Source: UBA6170 sp942491385 (GTDB lineage: Bacteria > Chloroflexota > Anaerolineae > Anaerolineales > Anaerolineaceae). From it: 64,000 nucleotides of DNA. The translations under genes were made by a program, and so were the position numbers. The notes beneath the pieces are model-generated. The model worked only from the letters and a program-made list of their open reading frames with translations, did not search any database and had not been told where the DNA came from. Location of the stretch: the NCBI GenBank assembly GCA_942491385.1, contig CALOAF010000008.1, forward strand, positions 310,001 to 374,000, read 5' to 3'. Within the stretch, counting starts at the first letter, position 1. Every line of letters starts with the position of its first letter. Shown here piece after piece: positions 43,801 to 51,995 of the stretch.

Positions 43801-44391
43801 CTAATCTCTTGAAATCCAGCGTTTGAGTCCGGCAGGTTGTTGGAATTTAGTGATTTTATCCAACAATTCCGATGGATTGGTATCGCTCAATAATAAAATT
43901 TTATGATCTGCATAAATAAAATTTTCTTTGAGTGCATGTTCAACCATGTTTAATAAAGGATCGAAATAATGGGCAACATTTAATAAACCGATAGGTTTTT
44001 GGTGAATTCCAATTTGTGCCCATGTCAAAGTTTCGAACAACTCATCAAAAGTGCCAAACCCACCAGGTAAGGCAATAAATGCATCTGCCAATTCGCTCAT
44101 GCGGGCTTTCCTCTGATGCATGTCTGGGACAATTTCAAGATCGGTGAGATTGGCATGAATTAATTGTGGTTCATTTAATAACATCGGAACCACTCCGATT
44201 ACCTTACCGCCATTCTCTAAAACCCCATTGGCAACTGATCCCATTAATCCAGTTTTCCCGGCACCATACACAAGCGTAATATTTTGAAGAGCCAATAATT
44301 TTCCTAATTGGTATGCAGCATCATAGTAATGATGTTTAAGCCCATCCGCTGAACCACTATAAACACAAATTGATTTAATTGAATTTGACAT
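43801..44391 (-). CDS. LOG family protein (TIGR00730-type)
   Basis: About 196 residues. The start chosen is the ATG at 44391 (MSNSIKSICVYSGS), matching the family N-terminus; a TTG-started frame ten codons longer is less likely. The signature PGGFGTFDELFETLTWAQIG (about residues 97-116) and the GGKVIGVVP segment identify the lysine-decarboxylase-like/LOG family. Many members are phosphoribohydrolases that cleave nucleotide 5'-monophosphates. A plant-hormone role should not be assumed in bacteria. It stands alone between glmS and the SufR-like regulator gene. Confidence 0.88.
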   Translation of the reverse strand: MSNSIKSICVYSGSADGLKHHYYDAAYQLGKLLALQNITLVYGAGKTGLMGSVANGVLENGGKVIGVVPMLLNEPQLIHANLTDLEIVPDMHQRKARMSELADAFIALPGGFGTFDELFETLTWAQIGIHQKPIGLLNVAHYFDPLLNMVEHALKENFIYADHKILLLSDTNPSELLDKITKFQQPAGLKRWISRD

Positions 44392-44467
44392 TCTTTTCTT
44401 AATAACCGTCCTTGTTTCCAAATTTGATATTATGATTTTATCTTATATAAATATTAATATCTCAGGG

Positions 44468-45055
44468 TCAAATTGATATATGGAATTTGCAATTTTTAGT
44501 TCCGTTCTGGTGAATAGTATGAGAAACGGATACTTTTTTATTAAGAAATTCTTCAATAATTTTTTTATCCAAATCACATAAAACCGAGTTATTTTGAACA
44601 ATATCTCGATAAGGACAATTTGAAAAGTAGATAATTGGACCCTGGTATTGGATTTCCCAACGTGCCTGATAATGTTGTTTATTTAATCCAATAACCAAGT
44701 CATTAAATTTGTTAATGATTAATTGTGCTTTACTTGTTTCTATTTTTGAAGAGATGTGTTTTGCCATTTTTGAAATATCTTCGTCATTGATTGGCACGAT
44801 TGAGAATATTGAATTGATTAAGGTAATGAGGTTGTGTGCGAAATACGAATTATCAATCTTGTATCGGTTAGCAGGTCTGCCCCGCTTCCCTGAAGTGGGA
44901 CCGATTTCATTGATGCTTCCAATCGAGAGTAATCTCTTGATGTGATACCGAATATCTGCTTTTGTCAGGTTTAAGTACGATGATAGTTCAGCAATACTCA
45001 AAGATTCATTTTTTGATAGTATTGTTAAAATTTCTTCATCTGTTGATTTATGCAT
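44468..45055 (-). CDS. SufR-like winged-helix regulator
   Basis: A 195-residue regulator. Residues about 5-70 form a winged helix (LSIAELSSYLNLTKADIRYHIKRL-type sequence, positions 18-41, then SGKRGRPANRYKI). The C-terminal part holds cysteines spaced C-x12-C-x28-C: NCPYRD, VLCDLD and NCKFHI. SufR uses C-x12-C-x13-C-x14-C to hold an iron-sulfur cluster; here the distances fit exactly, but the third position is Lys. It may bind a cluster with three cysteines or use a His, or may have lost sensing. The start has TAGGAGT upstream. It is divergent from nuoB with a palindrome between them. Confidence 0.8.
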   Translation of the reverse strand: MHKSTDEEILTILSKNESLSIAELSSYLNLTKADIRYHIKRLLSIGSINEIGPTSGKRGRPANRYKIDNSYFAHNLITLINSIFSIVPINDEDISKMAKHISSKIETSKAQLIINKFNDLVIGLNKQHYQARWEIQYQGPIIYFSNCPYRDIVQNNSVLCDLDKKIIEEFLNKKVSVSHTIHQNGTKNCKFHISI

Positions 45056-45071
45056 GGACTCCTATTTAAGA

Positions 45072-45088
45072 TAAGAAAATTTTTCTTA
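45072..45088. promoter_or_regulatory. Inverted repeat operator between the SufR-like gene and nuoB
   Basis: TAAGAAAA and TTTTCTTA form a perfect 8-bp inverted repeat around one T. It lies just downstream of a minus-strand TATAAT (45094-45089), so it overlaps the likely transcription start of the regulator gene, and it is 9 bases from the nuo promoter -35. Confidence 0.55.
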
Positions 45089-45096
45089 ATTATAAC

Positions 45097-45124
45097 TTGA
45101 CCTTTCCATTTCGTAGGTTAGAAT
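45097..45124 (+). promoter_or_regulatory. Promoter of the nuoB-nuoCD-nuoI operon
   Basis: TTGACC (45097-45102) and TAGAAT (45119-45124) are separated by 16 bases, 37 bases upstream of the nuoB start. Both boxes are close to sigma-70 consensus. Confidence 0.65.
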
Positions 45125-45160
45125 TGGTATGTATCAATTTAATCTTTAAATAAAGAGGGT

Positions 45161-45826
45161 ATGATGCAGTCTGAAAAAAATTACAATCCAAATATAAATG
45201 TTCCCCCTGAATTACAAAGTCAAGTAACTATAACCACTCTGGATAAGATTTACAATTGGAGCCGTTCGAATTCACTTTGGCCGATGATGTTTGGGCTTGC
45301 TTGTTGTGCTATTGAAATGATTATCACTGCTGCCAGCCGCTATGATTTTTCTCGATTTGGCATGGAAGTGATGAGACCGAGCCCCAGACAAGCTGACGTG
45401 ATGATCGTGTCTGGAACGGTAACCAAGAAAATGGTGCCACAAATCGTGCGCCTTTTTAACCAAATGGGTGAGCCGAAATATGTATTGGCAATGGGTGCGT
45501 GCGCCTCTGGAGGTGGACCATTTAAAGAAGGCTACAATGTAGTATCTGGAATAGATAAATTTTTACCTGTGGATGTTTATATTCCTGGCTGCCCACCAAC
45601 TCCACAAGCTTTATTGCATGGTCTTATCGTGTTACAAAAGAAAATTCAAAAAGAAAAATTATCTGAGGCCGAATGGTATAAAAAAGATTTTCATGAAGAG
45701 ATTCCAGTTCCCATATTAGGGCCTGATTTGATTGATCCCAGAAAATTCAATTTGTTTAAAAAAGAAAACGATAACCCGACGGATGAACTTGTAGTGGAAA
45801 CTGGTGCAAAAGGAGAAGAGGCTTAA
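45161..45826 (+). CDS. nuoB: NADH-quinone oxidoreductase subunit B
   Basis: A 221-residue subunit that carries cluster N2, the last iron-sulfur cluster before quinone. Its ligands are visible: GLACCAIEMI (the tandem Cys pair), AMGACASGGGPF, and IPGCPPTPQALLHG. A second Met one codon later is an alternative start; GAGGG precedes both. A tail of about 40 residues rich in Asp, Glu and Lys after the core is longer than usual. It leads a partial complex I operon with nuoCD and nuoI; the nuoCD start is one base after its stop. Confidence 0.93.
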   Translation: MMQSEKNYNPNINVPPELQSQVTITTLDKIYNWSRSNSLWPMMFGLACCAIEMIITAASRYDFSRFGMEVMRPSPRQADVMIVSGTVTKKMVPQIVRLFNQMGEPKYVLAMGACASGGGPFKEGYNVVSGIDKFLPVDVYIPGCPPTPQALLHGLIVLQKKIQKEKLSEAEWYKKDFHEEIPVPILGPDLIDPRKFNLFKKENDNPTDELVVETGAKGEEA

Positions 45827-45827
45827 T

Positions 45828-47561
45828 ATGGAAGAACAAACATTTGTATCAGATATTCCTGCATTAGATTCTCTTTATTCTGAAAAGGTTACTCCTGATA
45901 CCAGACCGGGATACAGTGGATTTATTGTACCTAGAGATTTTCTAATAGAGATTGCCAAAGAGGTTCATGATGTCTGGGGATATGATATGTTGTCATCCCT
46001 CACGGGTGTTGATTATTTCCCCGATAAGATGGAGGTTGTTTATCATTTGTATCGTTCTCTGGGTGGTGGTGCGTTAGTACTAAAGGTTCAGGTTCCCCGA
46101 GATGACGCTGTAGTGCCGTCTTTATATTCAATCTACAATGGGGCTGAATTACAGGAACGTGAAGCTTGGGATTTATTAGGTATCAAGTTTGAAAATCACC
46201 CTGACTTGCGTCGTATTTTGATGTGGGAGGGATTTGAGGGATTCCCTTTGAGAAAGGATTGGAAGGAAGCTTATTATGAGGAGGATACCAAACCATTTTC
46301 ATCTCGTTGGCCTGAAGGTGTCGCTGAGCATGCTGAAAATAAGAATCTGTTTGGAGCTAACGTAAAATATCCTGAAAATTTTGATCCAGATAAGTGGATC
46401 GCGGCCGGTGAGGAGGCATTATATTTAGGTTTACAAAAATCTGAAGATTCAGGAGGATTGGAGACCGAATCGATCGTCATTAATTTAGGCCCACAACATC
46501 CTTCCACCCATGGTGTTTTTAGAATGGCGGCATTAATTGAAGGAGAAACTATTATTGATCTAAAACCTTCTTTTGGATATCTGCATCGAAACCACGAAAA
46601 GATTGGAGAAAGAAATACTTTCCTCCAAAATATGCCTTTTACTGATCGATTGGATTATATAAGCTCGATGAGTAATAATTTTGGATATGCTCTGGCTGTT
46701 GAAAAATTAATGGGTGTGAAACCTCCAGAAAGAGCTGAATACATCAGAGTAATCATGGCAGAATTAACCCGCATTGCGAGCCATTATATGGCGATTGGTT
46801 TCCTATTGAATGATCTGGGAGCCTTCTTTACGCCTGCGCTGTACGCACTTAAGGAGCGAGAATTAATATTGGATATTTTTGAAGCGGTATCTGGATCGCG
46901 GATGATGTGTAATTATTTTCGCTTTGGTGGTGTTGTACGGGATCTCCCAACTGGAGTTCATGAGAAAATCAAAAATTTGGTTTTTGAACGTTTGCCAGGA
47001 AAAGTTGATGAATTTGACCAATTATTGACTGGAAATGAAATTGTGCACTCAAGATGTAAGGGAATTGGTGTGATTGATGCTGAACAAGCGCTAAATTTAT
47101 CGGCTACAGGACCTATTCTCAGAGCAAGTGGCGTCCCATACGATATTCGTCGAGCAGATCCATATAGTATTTATGACCGCTTTGAATTTGATGTGCCAGT
47201 TCACTATCATGGTGATATTTATGATCGGTATTTGATCAGAATTGAAGAAATGCGGCAAAGTATCCGCATTATTCAACAGGCGATCACACAAATGCCAGAA
47301 GGACCTATTTTTGAAGGAAAATCGCAATATCAAGTAAAGGTTCCTGAAGGGGAAGCCTATGGCAGAGTAGAGGCACCCAAAGGTGAACTTGGTTTCTATG
47401 TTGTTTCGAATGGTCAGGCTAATCCTTGGAGATACCATGTCAGAGCTCCATCATTTATCAATTTAACTTCATTGCGTCCAATGTGTTTGAAATACAAAGT
47501 GGCCGATGTTGTGGCTATTTTGGGGTCGATTGATATCGTCTTAGGTGAAGTTGACCGGTAG
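45828..47561 (+). CDS. nuoCD: Fused NADH-quinone oxidoreductase subunits C and D
   Basis: A 577-residue fusion. The NuoC (30 kDa) part (about 1-175) contains GAELQEREAWDLLGIKFE and LRRILMWEGFEGFPLRKDW. A linker leads to NuoD (49 kDa, about 195-577) with GPQHPSTHGVFRM, GYLHRNHEKIGE, LNDLGAFFTPALYALKERE and the final VVAILGSIDIVLGEVDR. Fusion as in E. coli is confirmed by an uninterrupted frame. NuoD lacks the nickel CxxC motifs, so this is complex I and not a group 4 hydrogenase. The ATG at 45828 is one base after nuoB; the longer frame reads into nuoB. Confidence 0.93.
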   Translation: MEEQTFVSDIPALDSLYSEKVTPDTRPGYSGFIVPRDFLIEIAKEVHDVWGYDMLSSLTGVDYFPDKMEVVYHLYRSLGGGALVLKVQVPRDDAVVPSLYSIYNGAELQEREAWDLLGIKFENHPDLRRILMWEGFEGFPLRKDWKEAYYEEDTKPFSSRWPEGVAEHAENKNLFGANVKYPENFDPDKWIAAGEEALYLGLQKSEDSGGLETESIVINLGPQHPSTHGVFRMAALIEGETIIDLKPSFGYLHRNHEKIGERNTFLQNMPFTDRLDYISSMSNNFGYALAVEKLMGVKPPERAEYIRVIMAELTRIASHYMAIGFLLNDLGAFFTPALYALKERELILDIFEAVSGSRMMCNYFRFGGVVRDLPTGVHEKIKNLVFERLPGKVDEFDQLLTGNEIVHSRCKGIGVIDAEQALNLSATGPILRASGVPYDIRRADPYSIYDRFEFDVPVHYHGDIYDRYLIRIEEMRQSIRIIQQAITQMPEGPIFEGKSQYQVKVPEGEAYGRVEAPKGELGFYVVSNGQANPWRYHVRAPSFINLTSLRPMCLKYKVADVVAILGSIDIVLGEVDR

Positions 47562-47570
47562 GAGGAAATA

Positions 47571-48185
47571 ATGGGAATAAGCGGAATTGTAAAAGGTCTC
47601 GGTATTACGTTAAAACATTTTCTTGAAACCTATTGGGTTGATATTAAATACAAAGGGAAACGTTACGGAACTGAAGAAGGTATTGAAGAACGGCGATCAT
47701 ATAAAACAGATGGAATTTTTACTGTTCAATATCCTGAAGAAAAATCAAAGGTTCCAGAAGAATTTCGTTATATCCCTTTTCTTGTGTATGATGAAGGTGA
47801 ATCAGGTGAAAAAGAAATACGCTGTACTTCGTGTGGTATTTGTTCTAAAGTCTGTCCTCCACAATGCATTTGGATAACCAGGTCAGTAAATCCTGAAACG
47901 GGAAAACCAGTTCCTAAACCGGAGAAATTTTTCATCGATATCGACATTTGTATGAATTGTGGCTTATGCGCCGAATACTGTCCTTTTGAAGCCATCCGTA
48001 TGGATCATGACTATGAAATTGCTAATATTGACCGATTTGCTCATCACATTTATGATTTAGATAAGTTACTTAAGCCTGCGACGTATTATTCCAAAATTCG
48101 TCCAACACAATTTAGAGAAGAAGAGGAAGCAAGAAAAGAAAAAGAAGCAAAAAAAGCTGCTGCAAAAGCTGCTAGAGGAGCTTAA
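47571..48185 (+). CDS. nuoI: NADH-quinone oxidoreductase subunit I
   Basis: A 204-residue subunit with two 4Fe-4S motifs, CTSCGICSKVCPPQC (about residues 84-98) and CMNCGLCAEYCPFEA (about 124-138), that carry clusters N6a and N6b. The N-terminal helix region KGLGITLKHFLETYW contacts the membrane arm. The C-terminal tail is Lys/Glu/Ala-rich (EEEARKEKEAKKAAAKAA), an unusual basic-acidic extension of about 25 residues. GGAGG lies upstream. No further nuo genes follow. Confidence 0.92.
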   Translation: MGISGIVKGLGITLKHFLETYWVDIKYKGKRYGTEEGIEERRSYKTDGIFTVQYPEEKSKVPEEFRYIPFLVYDEGESGEKEIRCTSCGICSKVCPPQCIWITRSVNPETGKPVPKPEKFFIDIDICMNCGLCAEYCPFEAIRMDHDYEIANIDRFAHHIYDLDKLLKPATYYSKIRPTQFREEEEARKEKEAKKAAAKAARGA

Positions 48186-48211
48186 ATCTTATTTAAAGGT
48201 GATTAATTATT

Positions 48212-48535
48212 ATGTACAATTCTGATACAGAGGTAATGTTTCCAATTAGAGCGATCTCTGGATTAAAGGGGTTACGGGGTCCAAAGTGGGATGAGTTAAT
48301 TGATTTTGTCCTTATTGACGCGAATGACCAGGATAAATTAGCATTTGTATTGATGATTGTGCGTCTGGTAGGTTGTGGTGGTTGTAACGCTGATTCCTTT
48401 AGAGCGATGCGGGGTTGTACTAAATGTGCACAACAATCCATTCGTCGCTTCAGGGGGGATGATGTTGATTTACTAAAGTTATTCGAGAAATCGAAAATTG
48501 ATATTGAAAATCATAATATAGGTATTGAATCTTAA
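48212..48535 (+). CDS. Small Cys-rich protein with CX2CX10CX2C motif
   Basis: A 107-residue protein of unknown function. The centre has GCGGCNADSFRAMRGCTKC (about residues 54-72), giving C-x2-C-x10-C-x2-C, a likely zinc or iron-sulfur site. The N-terminal half is hydrophobic-rich (FPIRAISGLKGLRGPKWDEL) and the C-terminal part includes a basic RRFRGDD stretch. It lies between nuoI and the iron-sulfur carrier mrp on the same strand, with 26 and 17 bases to its neighbours, suggesting a role in cluster assembly for complex I. That role is inference; I do not recognise a named family. Confidence 0.7.
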   Translation: MYNSDTEVMFPIRAISGLKGLRGPKWDELIDFVLIDANDQDKLAFVLMIVRLVGCGGCNADSFRAMRGCTKCAQQSIRRFRGDDVDLLKLFEKSKIDIENHNIGIES

Positions 48536-48552
48536 TGATTGAAAGGTAAAAA

Positions 48553-49632
48553 ATGACTGTTAATATAACAAAAGAAGATGTGCTGGCTGCACTTTCCAAA
48601 GTTCAGGAACCGGAATTACACAAAGATCTGGTAACCCTAAATATGATTAAAGATGTAACGATAAATGGTTCAGAGGTGAAATTCACTGTTGTTCTCACCA
48701 CACCGGCATGTCCGCTCAAGGGAAGAATTGAAAAAGAAACTAGAGATGCTGTAATGACGATCAATGGTGTTGAGAAGGTAGTAGTTGTTTTGGATTCTAA
48801 TGTTCCCTCAGATGGAATGAACCGTGGAAACTTATCACTACAAGCGAAAAACGTGGTTGCGATAGCCTCCGGCAAAGGTGGGGTTGGTAAATCCACAGTG
48901 AGTGTAAATATTGCTGTATCTCTGGCCCAATCAGGTGCGCGTGTTGGATTATTGGATGCAGATATTTATGGACCGAATATTCCAACCATGATGGGTGTGG
49001 ATAAGTTGCCAGCATTCAACGAAAACAAAATCAACCCCGCAGTTGCTTACGGAGTTAAGCTAATGAGTATTGGGTTTTTGGTAAAACCTGGACAGCCACT
49101 TATCTGGCGTGGTCCTATGTTGCATTCGGCTATTCGGCAGTTTTTATCAGATGTTAATTGGGGTGAGATGGATTATTTAATCATTGATCTACCCCCCGGA
49201 ACAGGCGATGCCCAATTAAGTCTCGCTCAATCCATTCCGATCAGTGGCGGAGTCATTGTTACAACACCTCAAGCTGTATCTTTAGAAGATGCAAGTCGTG
49301 GATTATACATGTTCAAACAACTGGACATACCTATACTTGGCGTGATCGAAAATATGAGCTTCCTTGAATTGCCTGATGGTCAAATAATGGAAATTTTTGG
49401 ATCTGGTGGTGGCGAGGCATTAGCCAATGAAGCAAAAACCGAGTTTTTCGGAAAAATTCCCTTAACGACAGATGTGCGTATAGGTGGAGATACAGGCAAC
49501 CCAATTGTCGTTTCTCAACCAGATTCAAAAGCCGCAAAAGCTTTAAAGAAAATATCTGAACTCATTGCAGCAAAATTAAGTGTAGCAGCTTTAGTTAAGA
49601 ACCCTGGTATCCAGCTAGAAGTTGTCGAGTGA
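48553..49632 (+). CDS. mrp: Mrp/ApbC iron-sulfur cluster carrier ATPase
   Basis: A 359-residue protein. The N-terminal MIP18/DUF59 domain (about 1-85) begins ALSKVQEPELHKDLVTLNM and includes the cysteine in TTPACPLKGRIE. The P-loop domain has SGKGGVGKSTVSVN (about residues 112-125), LLDADIYGPNIPTMMG and IIDLPPGTGDAQLSL. The usual C-terminal CxxC is not present; the tail region reads VIENMSFLELPDGQIMEIFG, without cysteines where many Mrp proteins have MSxFxCPxC. This may mean a different cluster mode. It overlaps the next gene by four bases. Confidence 0.88.
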   Translation: MTVNITKEDVLAALSKVQEPELHKDLVTLNMIKDVTINGSEVKFTVVLTTPACPLKGRIEKETRDAVMTINGVEKVVVVLDSNVPSDGMNRGNLSLQAKNVVAIASGKGGVGKSTVSVNIAVSLAQSGARVGLLDADIYGPNIPTMMGVDKLPAFNENKINPAVAYGVKLMSIGFLVKPGQPLIWRGPMLHSAIRQFLSDVNWGEMDYLIIDLPPGTGDAQLSLAQSIPISGGVIVTTPQAVSLEDASRGLYMFKQLDIPILGVIENMSFLELPDGQIMEIFGSGGGEALANEAKTEFFGKIPLTTDVRIGGDTGNPIVVSQPDSKAAKALKKISELIAAKLSVAALVKNPGIQLEVVE

Positions 49633-49634
49633 AA

Positions 49635-50669
49635 ATGGATAATCATTCTAATCGTAACGTTGTTTCAGTACGGTTCTCAAAAGTGGGTAAGTTGTATCAT
49701 TTTGAAGCTGATGCTGATATGAATATAGGTCCTGGAGACCAAGTTGTGGTAGAGACAGCGCGAGGATGGCAACTGGGAGAGGTTGCTCAAATCATTGGCG
49801 ATGTTTCTACCGCTGGCGAAAGCTCCTGGAAAAAAATTGATAGAAAAGCAACCGAAAATGATTTACAGCAAAGAAAAATCAATGAAGAAAAGGAAACAGA
49901 ATTGATTGATTTTTGCAGGAAAGAGATCAGAGCGCAAGACCTAAGTGGCGTCAAAACTGTCTCCGCTGAGTATAGTCTCGATGGTTCAAGAATATCGATC
50001 TTGTATAGTTACGAAGGGGATGATAGGGTAGATTTAAAAAACCTGAAACAAGAAATTGGAAAATTTGTGCGTAATGCTCAGATAGAATTACGCCAGATTG
50101 GACCGAGAGATGTTGCAAAGATTTTTGGTGGTATGGGTGCTTGCGGCTTACCGACCAGGTGTTGTTCAAAATTCCTGACTGATTTCAGTTCGATATCAAT
50201 ACGGATGGCAAAAGAGCAAGGAATTTCCTTAACACCCACAGAAATTACTGGCATGTGTGGCCGTCTAAGATGTTGTTTGATCTATGAATATGAGATGTAT
50301 GTAGAAAATCGCAAACAATTACCAAAACGGAACAAACGGGTTCTCACACCTGTCGGTGAAGGAAAAGTAATTGGACTTTTACCACTTAAGATGGCGGTTT
50401 TGGTTGATATTCCCGAAGTTGGAAGGAAAGAATTTTTTAACTCAGATATTCAATTAGTGGTTGGATCTTCGCCTCCACAAACTCAATCTTCGAAAAAACC
50501 AGAAGAATCGGGTGAAGTTAAAAATGTTGATAATGATATAACCAAAGAAGAAGATCCAGGCCGAACAAAAAATGTAAAAAGTTCTAATAAAAATCAACAA
50601 GGTGGTAAAGGAAGAAGACCACGTTGGCGAAAACGCCAGCCTTCAAATCAGAAAAAAAATAATGACTGA
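49635..50669 (+). CDS. ricT: PSP1/RicT-family protein
   Basis: About 344 residues. The PSP1 domain begins NVVSVRFSKVGKLYHFEADA and includes VVETARGWQLGEV. The conserved cysteines lie in MGACGLPTRCCSKFL and MCGRLRCCLIYEYEMY, the RicT (YaaT) iron-sulfur ligand pattern. RicT belongs to the RicAFT complex that affects RNase Y activity in Bacillus. The C-terminal 75 residues are basic and low-complexity (GGKGRRPRWRKRQPSNQKK), suggesting RNA contact. The ATG at 49635 is chosen; a GTG at 49629 overlaps the mrp stop and is also possible. The stop overlaps the M20 gene by eight bases. Confidence 0.85.
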   Translation: MDNHSNRNVVSVRFSKVGKLYHFEADADMNIGPGDQVVVETARGWQLGEVAQIIGDVSTAGESSWKKIDRKATENDLQQRKINEEKETELIDFCRKEIRAQDLSGVKTVSAEYSLDGSRISILYSYEGDDRVDLKNLKQEIGKFVRNAQIELRQIGPRDVAKIFGGMGACGLPTRCCSKFLTDFSSISIRMAKEQGISLTPTEITGMCGRLRCCLIYEYEMYVENRKQLPKRNKRVLTPVGEGKVIGLLPLKMAVLVDIPEVGRKEFFNSDIQLVVGSSPPQTQSSKKPEESGEVKNVDNDITKEEDPGRTKNVKSSNKNQQGGKGRRPRWRKRQPSNQKKNND

Positions 50670-51849
50670 TCATAAATATTTTCGACTCGCCAAAGAACAA
50701 TTTGATTATTCAGTAGGTTTTAGGAGGGATTTTCATCAACATCCCGAGTTAGGTTTCCAGGAGTTACGATCAGCAAAAATCATAGCCAATGAATTAAACC
50801 AGCTGGGTTTTGAAATAAAAACACAGGTCGGCAGAACAGGTGTGCTTGGGATCCTAAAATCCAAATCTAAAGGACCAACCATATTACTTAGATTTGATAT
50901 GGATGCCTTACCTATACAAGAAGAGAATTCTACAGTTTATTCTTCCAAAAATGATGGAATCATGCATGCTTGTGGACATGACGGACATATGGCAATCGGA
51001 TTAACTCTCGCGAAAATTCTTAGTTCAAACCGTGATAAAGTGAAGGGAACTGTGAAGTTCATTTTCCAGCCGGCTGAAGAAGGGTTGGGTGGAGCCTTGG
51101 CAACCATCGAAGATGGTGTTCTTGAAGATCCTAATCCAGACTATTGTTTAGGATTGCATATTTGGAATGAAAAACCATTAGGTTGGATTGGAACAAACAC
51201 TGGCCCGTTGATGGCGGGAGCAGATACGTTCGAGATTATTGTTAATGGAAAAGGTGGTCATGGTGGTGTACCAAATCAGGCTATCGATCCTATCGTTACC
51301 GCTGCCCATATTATCACAGCCATACAAACAATAGTCAGCCGGAATATTCCTCCACTTGAAAGTGCGGTGATTAGTTTTGGCAGCATTAAAGGTGGCTCAA
51401 CTTTTAATGTGATCCCAGATTCGGTATCTCTTTCAGGAACAATCAGAACTTTTGATCCACATATCAGATCGGATCTCGTTCAAAAACTCGAAAAAATAGC
51501 AAATTCAGTGGGGGAAGGGCTGGGATGCGAAATTGAATTTTATTTACATGAAGTAACACCTGCAGTGATTAACAATGCAAAGATTGCAGCGAAATTACAA
51601 CAAGTTGTTGAAAATTTGAATCCATCTTTTTCAATAGACATGGATTGTAAAACAATGGGTTCAGAAGATTTTTCGTTATTCTTAAACAAAGTGCCTGGTT
51701 GTTTCTTTTTTGTGGGTTCTACGAATGCTAATAAGAACCTGGTTTTTGGACATCATCATCCCAAGTTTGATTTCGATGAAGGTGTTTTACCGATTGCCGT
51801 TGCGAGTGTTTTAGGAATGCTTGACGAGTTAGGCTGCCTATCCATTTAA
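50662..51849 (+). CDS. M20-family amidohydrolase
   Basis: A 395-residue metallohydrolase, IAA-amino acid hydrolase/hippuricase-like. Motifs: FRRDFHQHPELGFQELRS at the N-terminus, RFDMDALPIQEE, the zinc-site MHACGHDGHMAIG, FQPAEEGLGGA with the catalytic Glu, and a late GSEDFSLFLNKVPG. The dimerisation domain occupies about 185-300. Substrates are N-acyl amino acids or similar amides; which one is unknown. The ATG overlaps the ricT stop; an upstream frame extension reads into ricT. Confidence 0.9.
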   Translation: MTDHKYFRLAKEQFDYSVGFRRDFHQHPELGFQELRSAKIIANELNQLGFEIKTQVGRTGVLGILKSKSKGPTILLRFDMDALPIQEENSTVYSSKNDGIMHACGHDGHMAIGLTLAKILSSNRDKVKGTVKFIFQPAEEGLGGALATIEDGVLEDPNPDYCLGLHIWNEKPLGWIGTNTGPLMAGADTFEIIVNGKGGHGGVPNQAIDPIVTAAHIITAIQTIVSRNIPPLESAVISFGSIKGGSTFNVIPDSVSLSGTIRTFDPHIRSDLVQKLEKIANSVGEGLGCEIEFYLHEVTPAVINNAKIAAKLQQVVENLNPSFSIDMDCKTMGSEDFSLFLNKVPGCFFFVGSTNANKNLVFGHHHPKFDFDEGVLPIAVASVLGMLDELGCLSI

Positions 51850-51913
51850 TATTTTTATTGAAGTTCACTTAAAATCTGGATAAAATGTATAAGGATCACA
51901 TTACATAGTTCTC

Positions 51914-51943
51914 TTGACTGGTAGGATACGAAAATGCTATACT
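51914..51943 (+). promoter_or_regulatory. Promoter upstream of the GntR-family regulator
   Basis: TTGACT (51914-51919) and TATACT (51938-51943) are spaced 18 bases, about 53 bases upstream of the regulator start. Confidence 0.65.
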
Positions 51944-51961
51944 GACATTTAAGTATTAATC

Positions 51962-51977
51962 ATCTGATTAATCAGAT
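51962..51977. promoter_or_regulatory. Perfect 16-bp palindrome, probable operator
   Basis: ATCTGATTAATCAGAT at 51962-51977 is its own reverse complement and is flanked by more ATTAATC-like half sites. It lies between the promoter and the start of the GntR regulator, where bound protein would block transcription, so autoregulation is likely. Confidence 0.65.
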
Positions 51978-51995
51978 TAATGCAATTGGTCACTA

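Noticed and set aside
45828..47561. Possible group 4 hydrogenase large subunit
   Set aside because: The nickel-binding CxxC motifs are absent, and the end matches NuoD (LGSIDIVLGEVDR).
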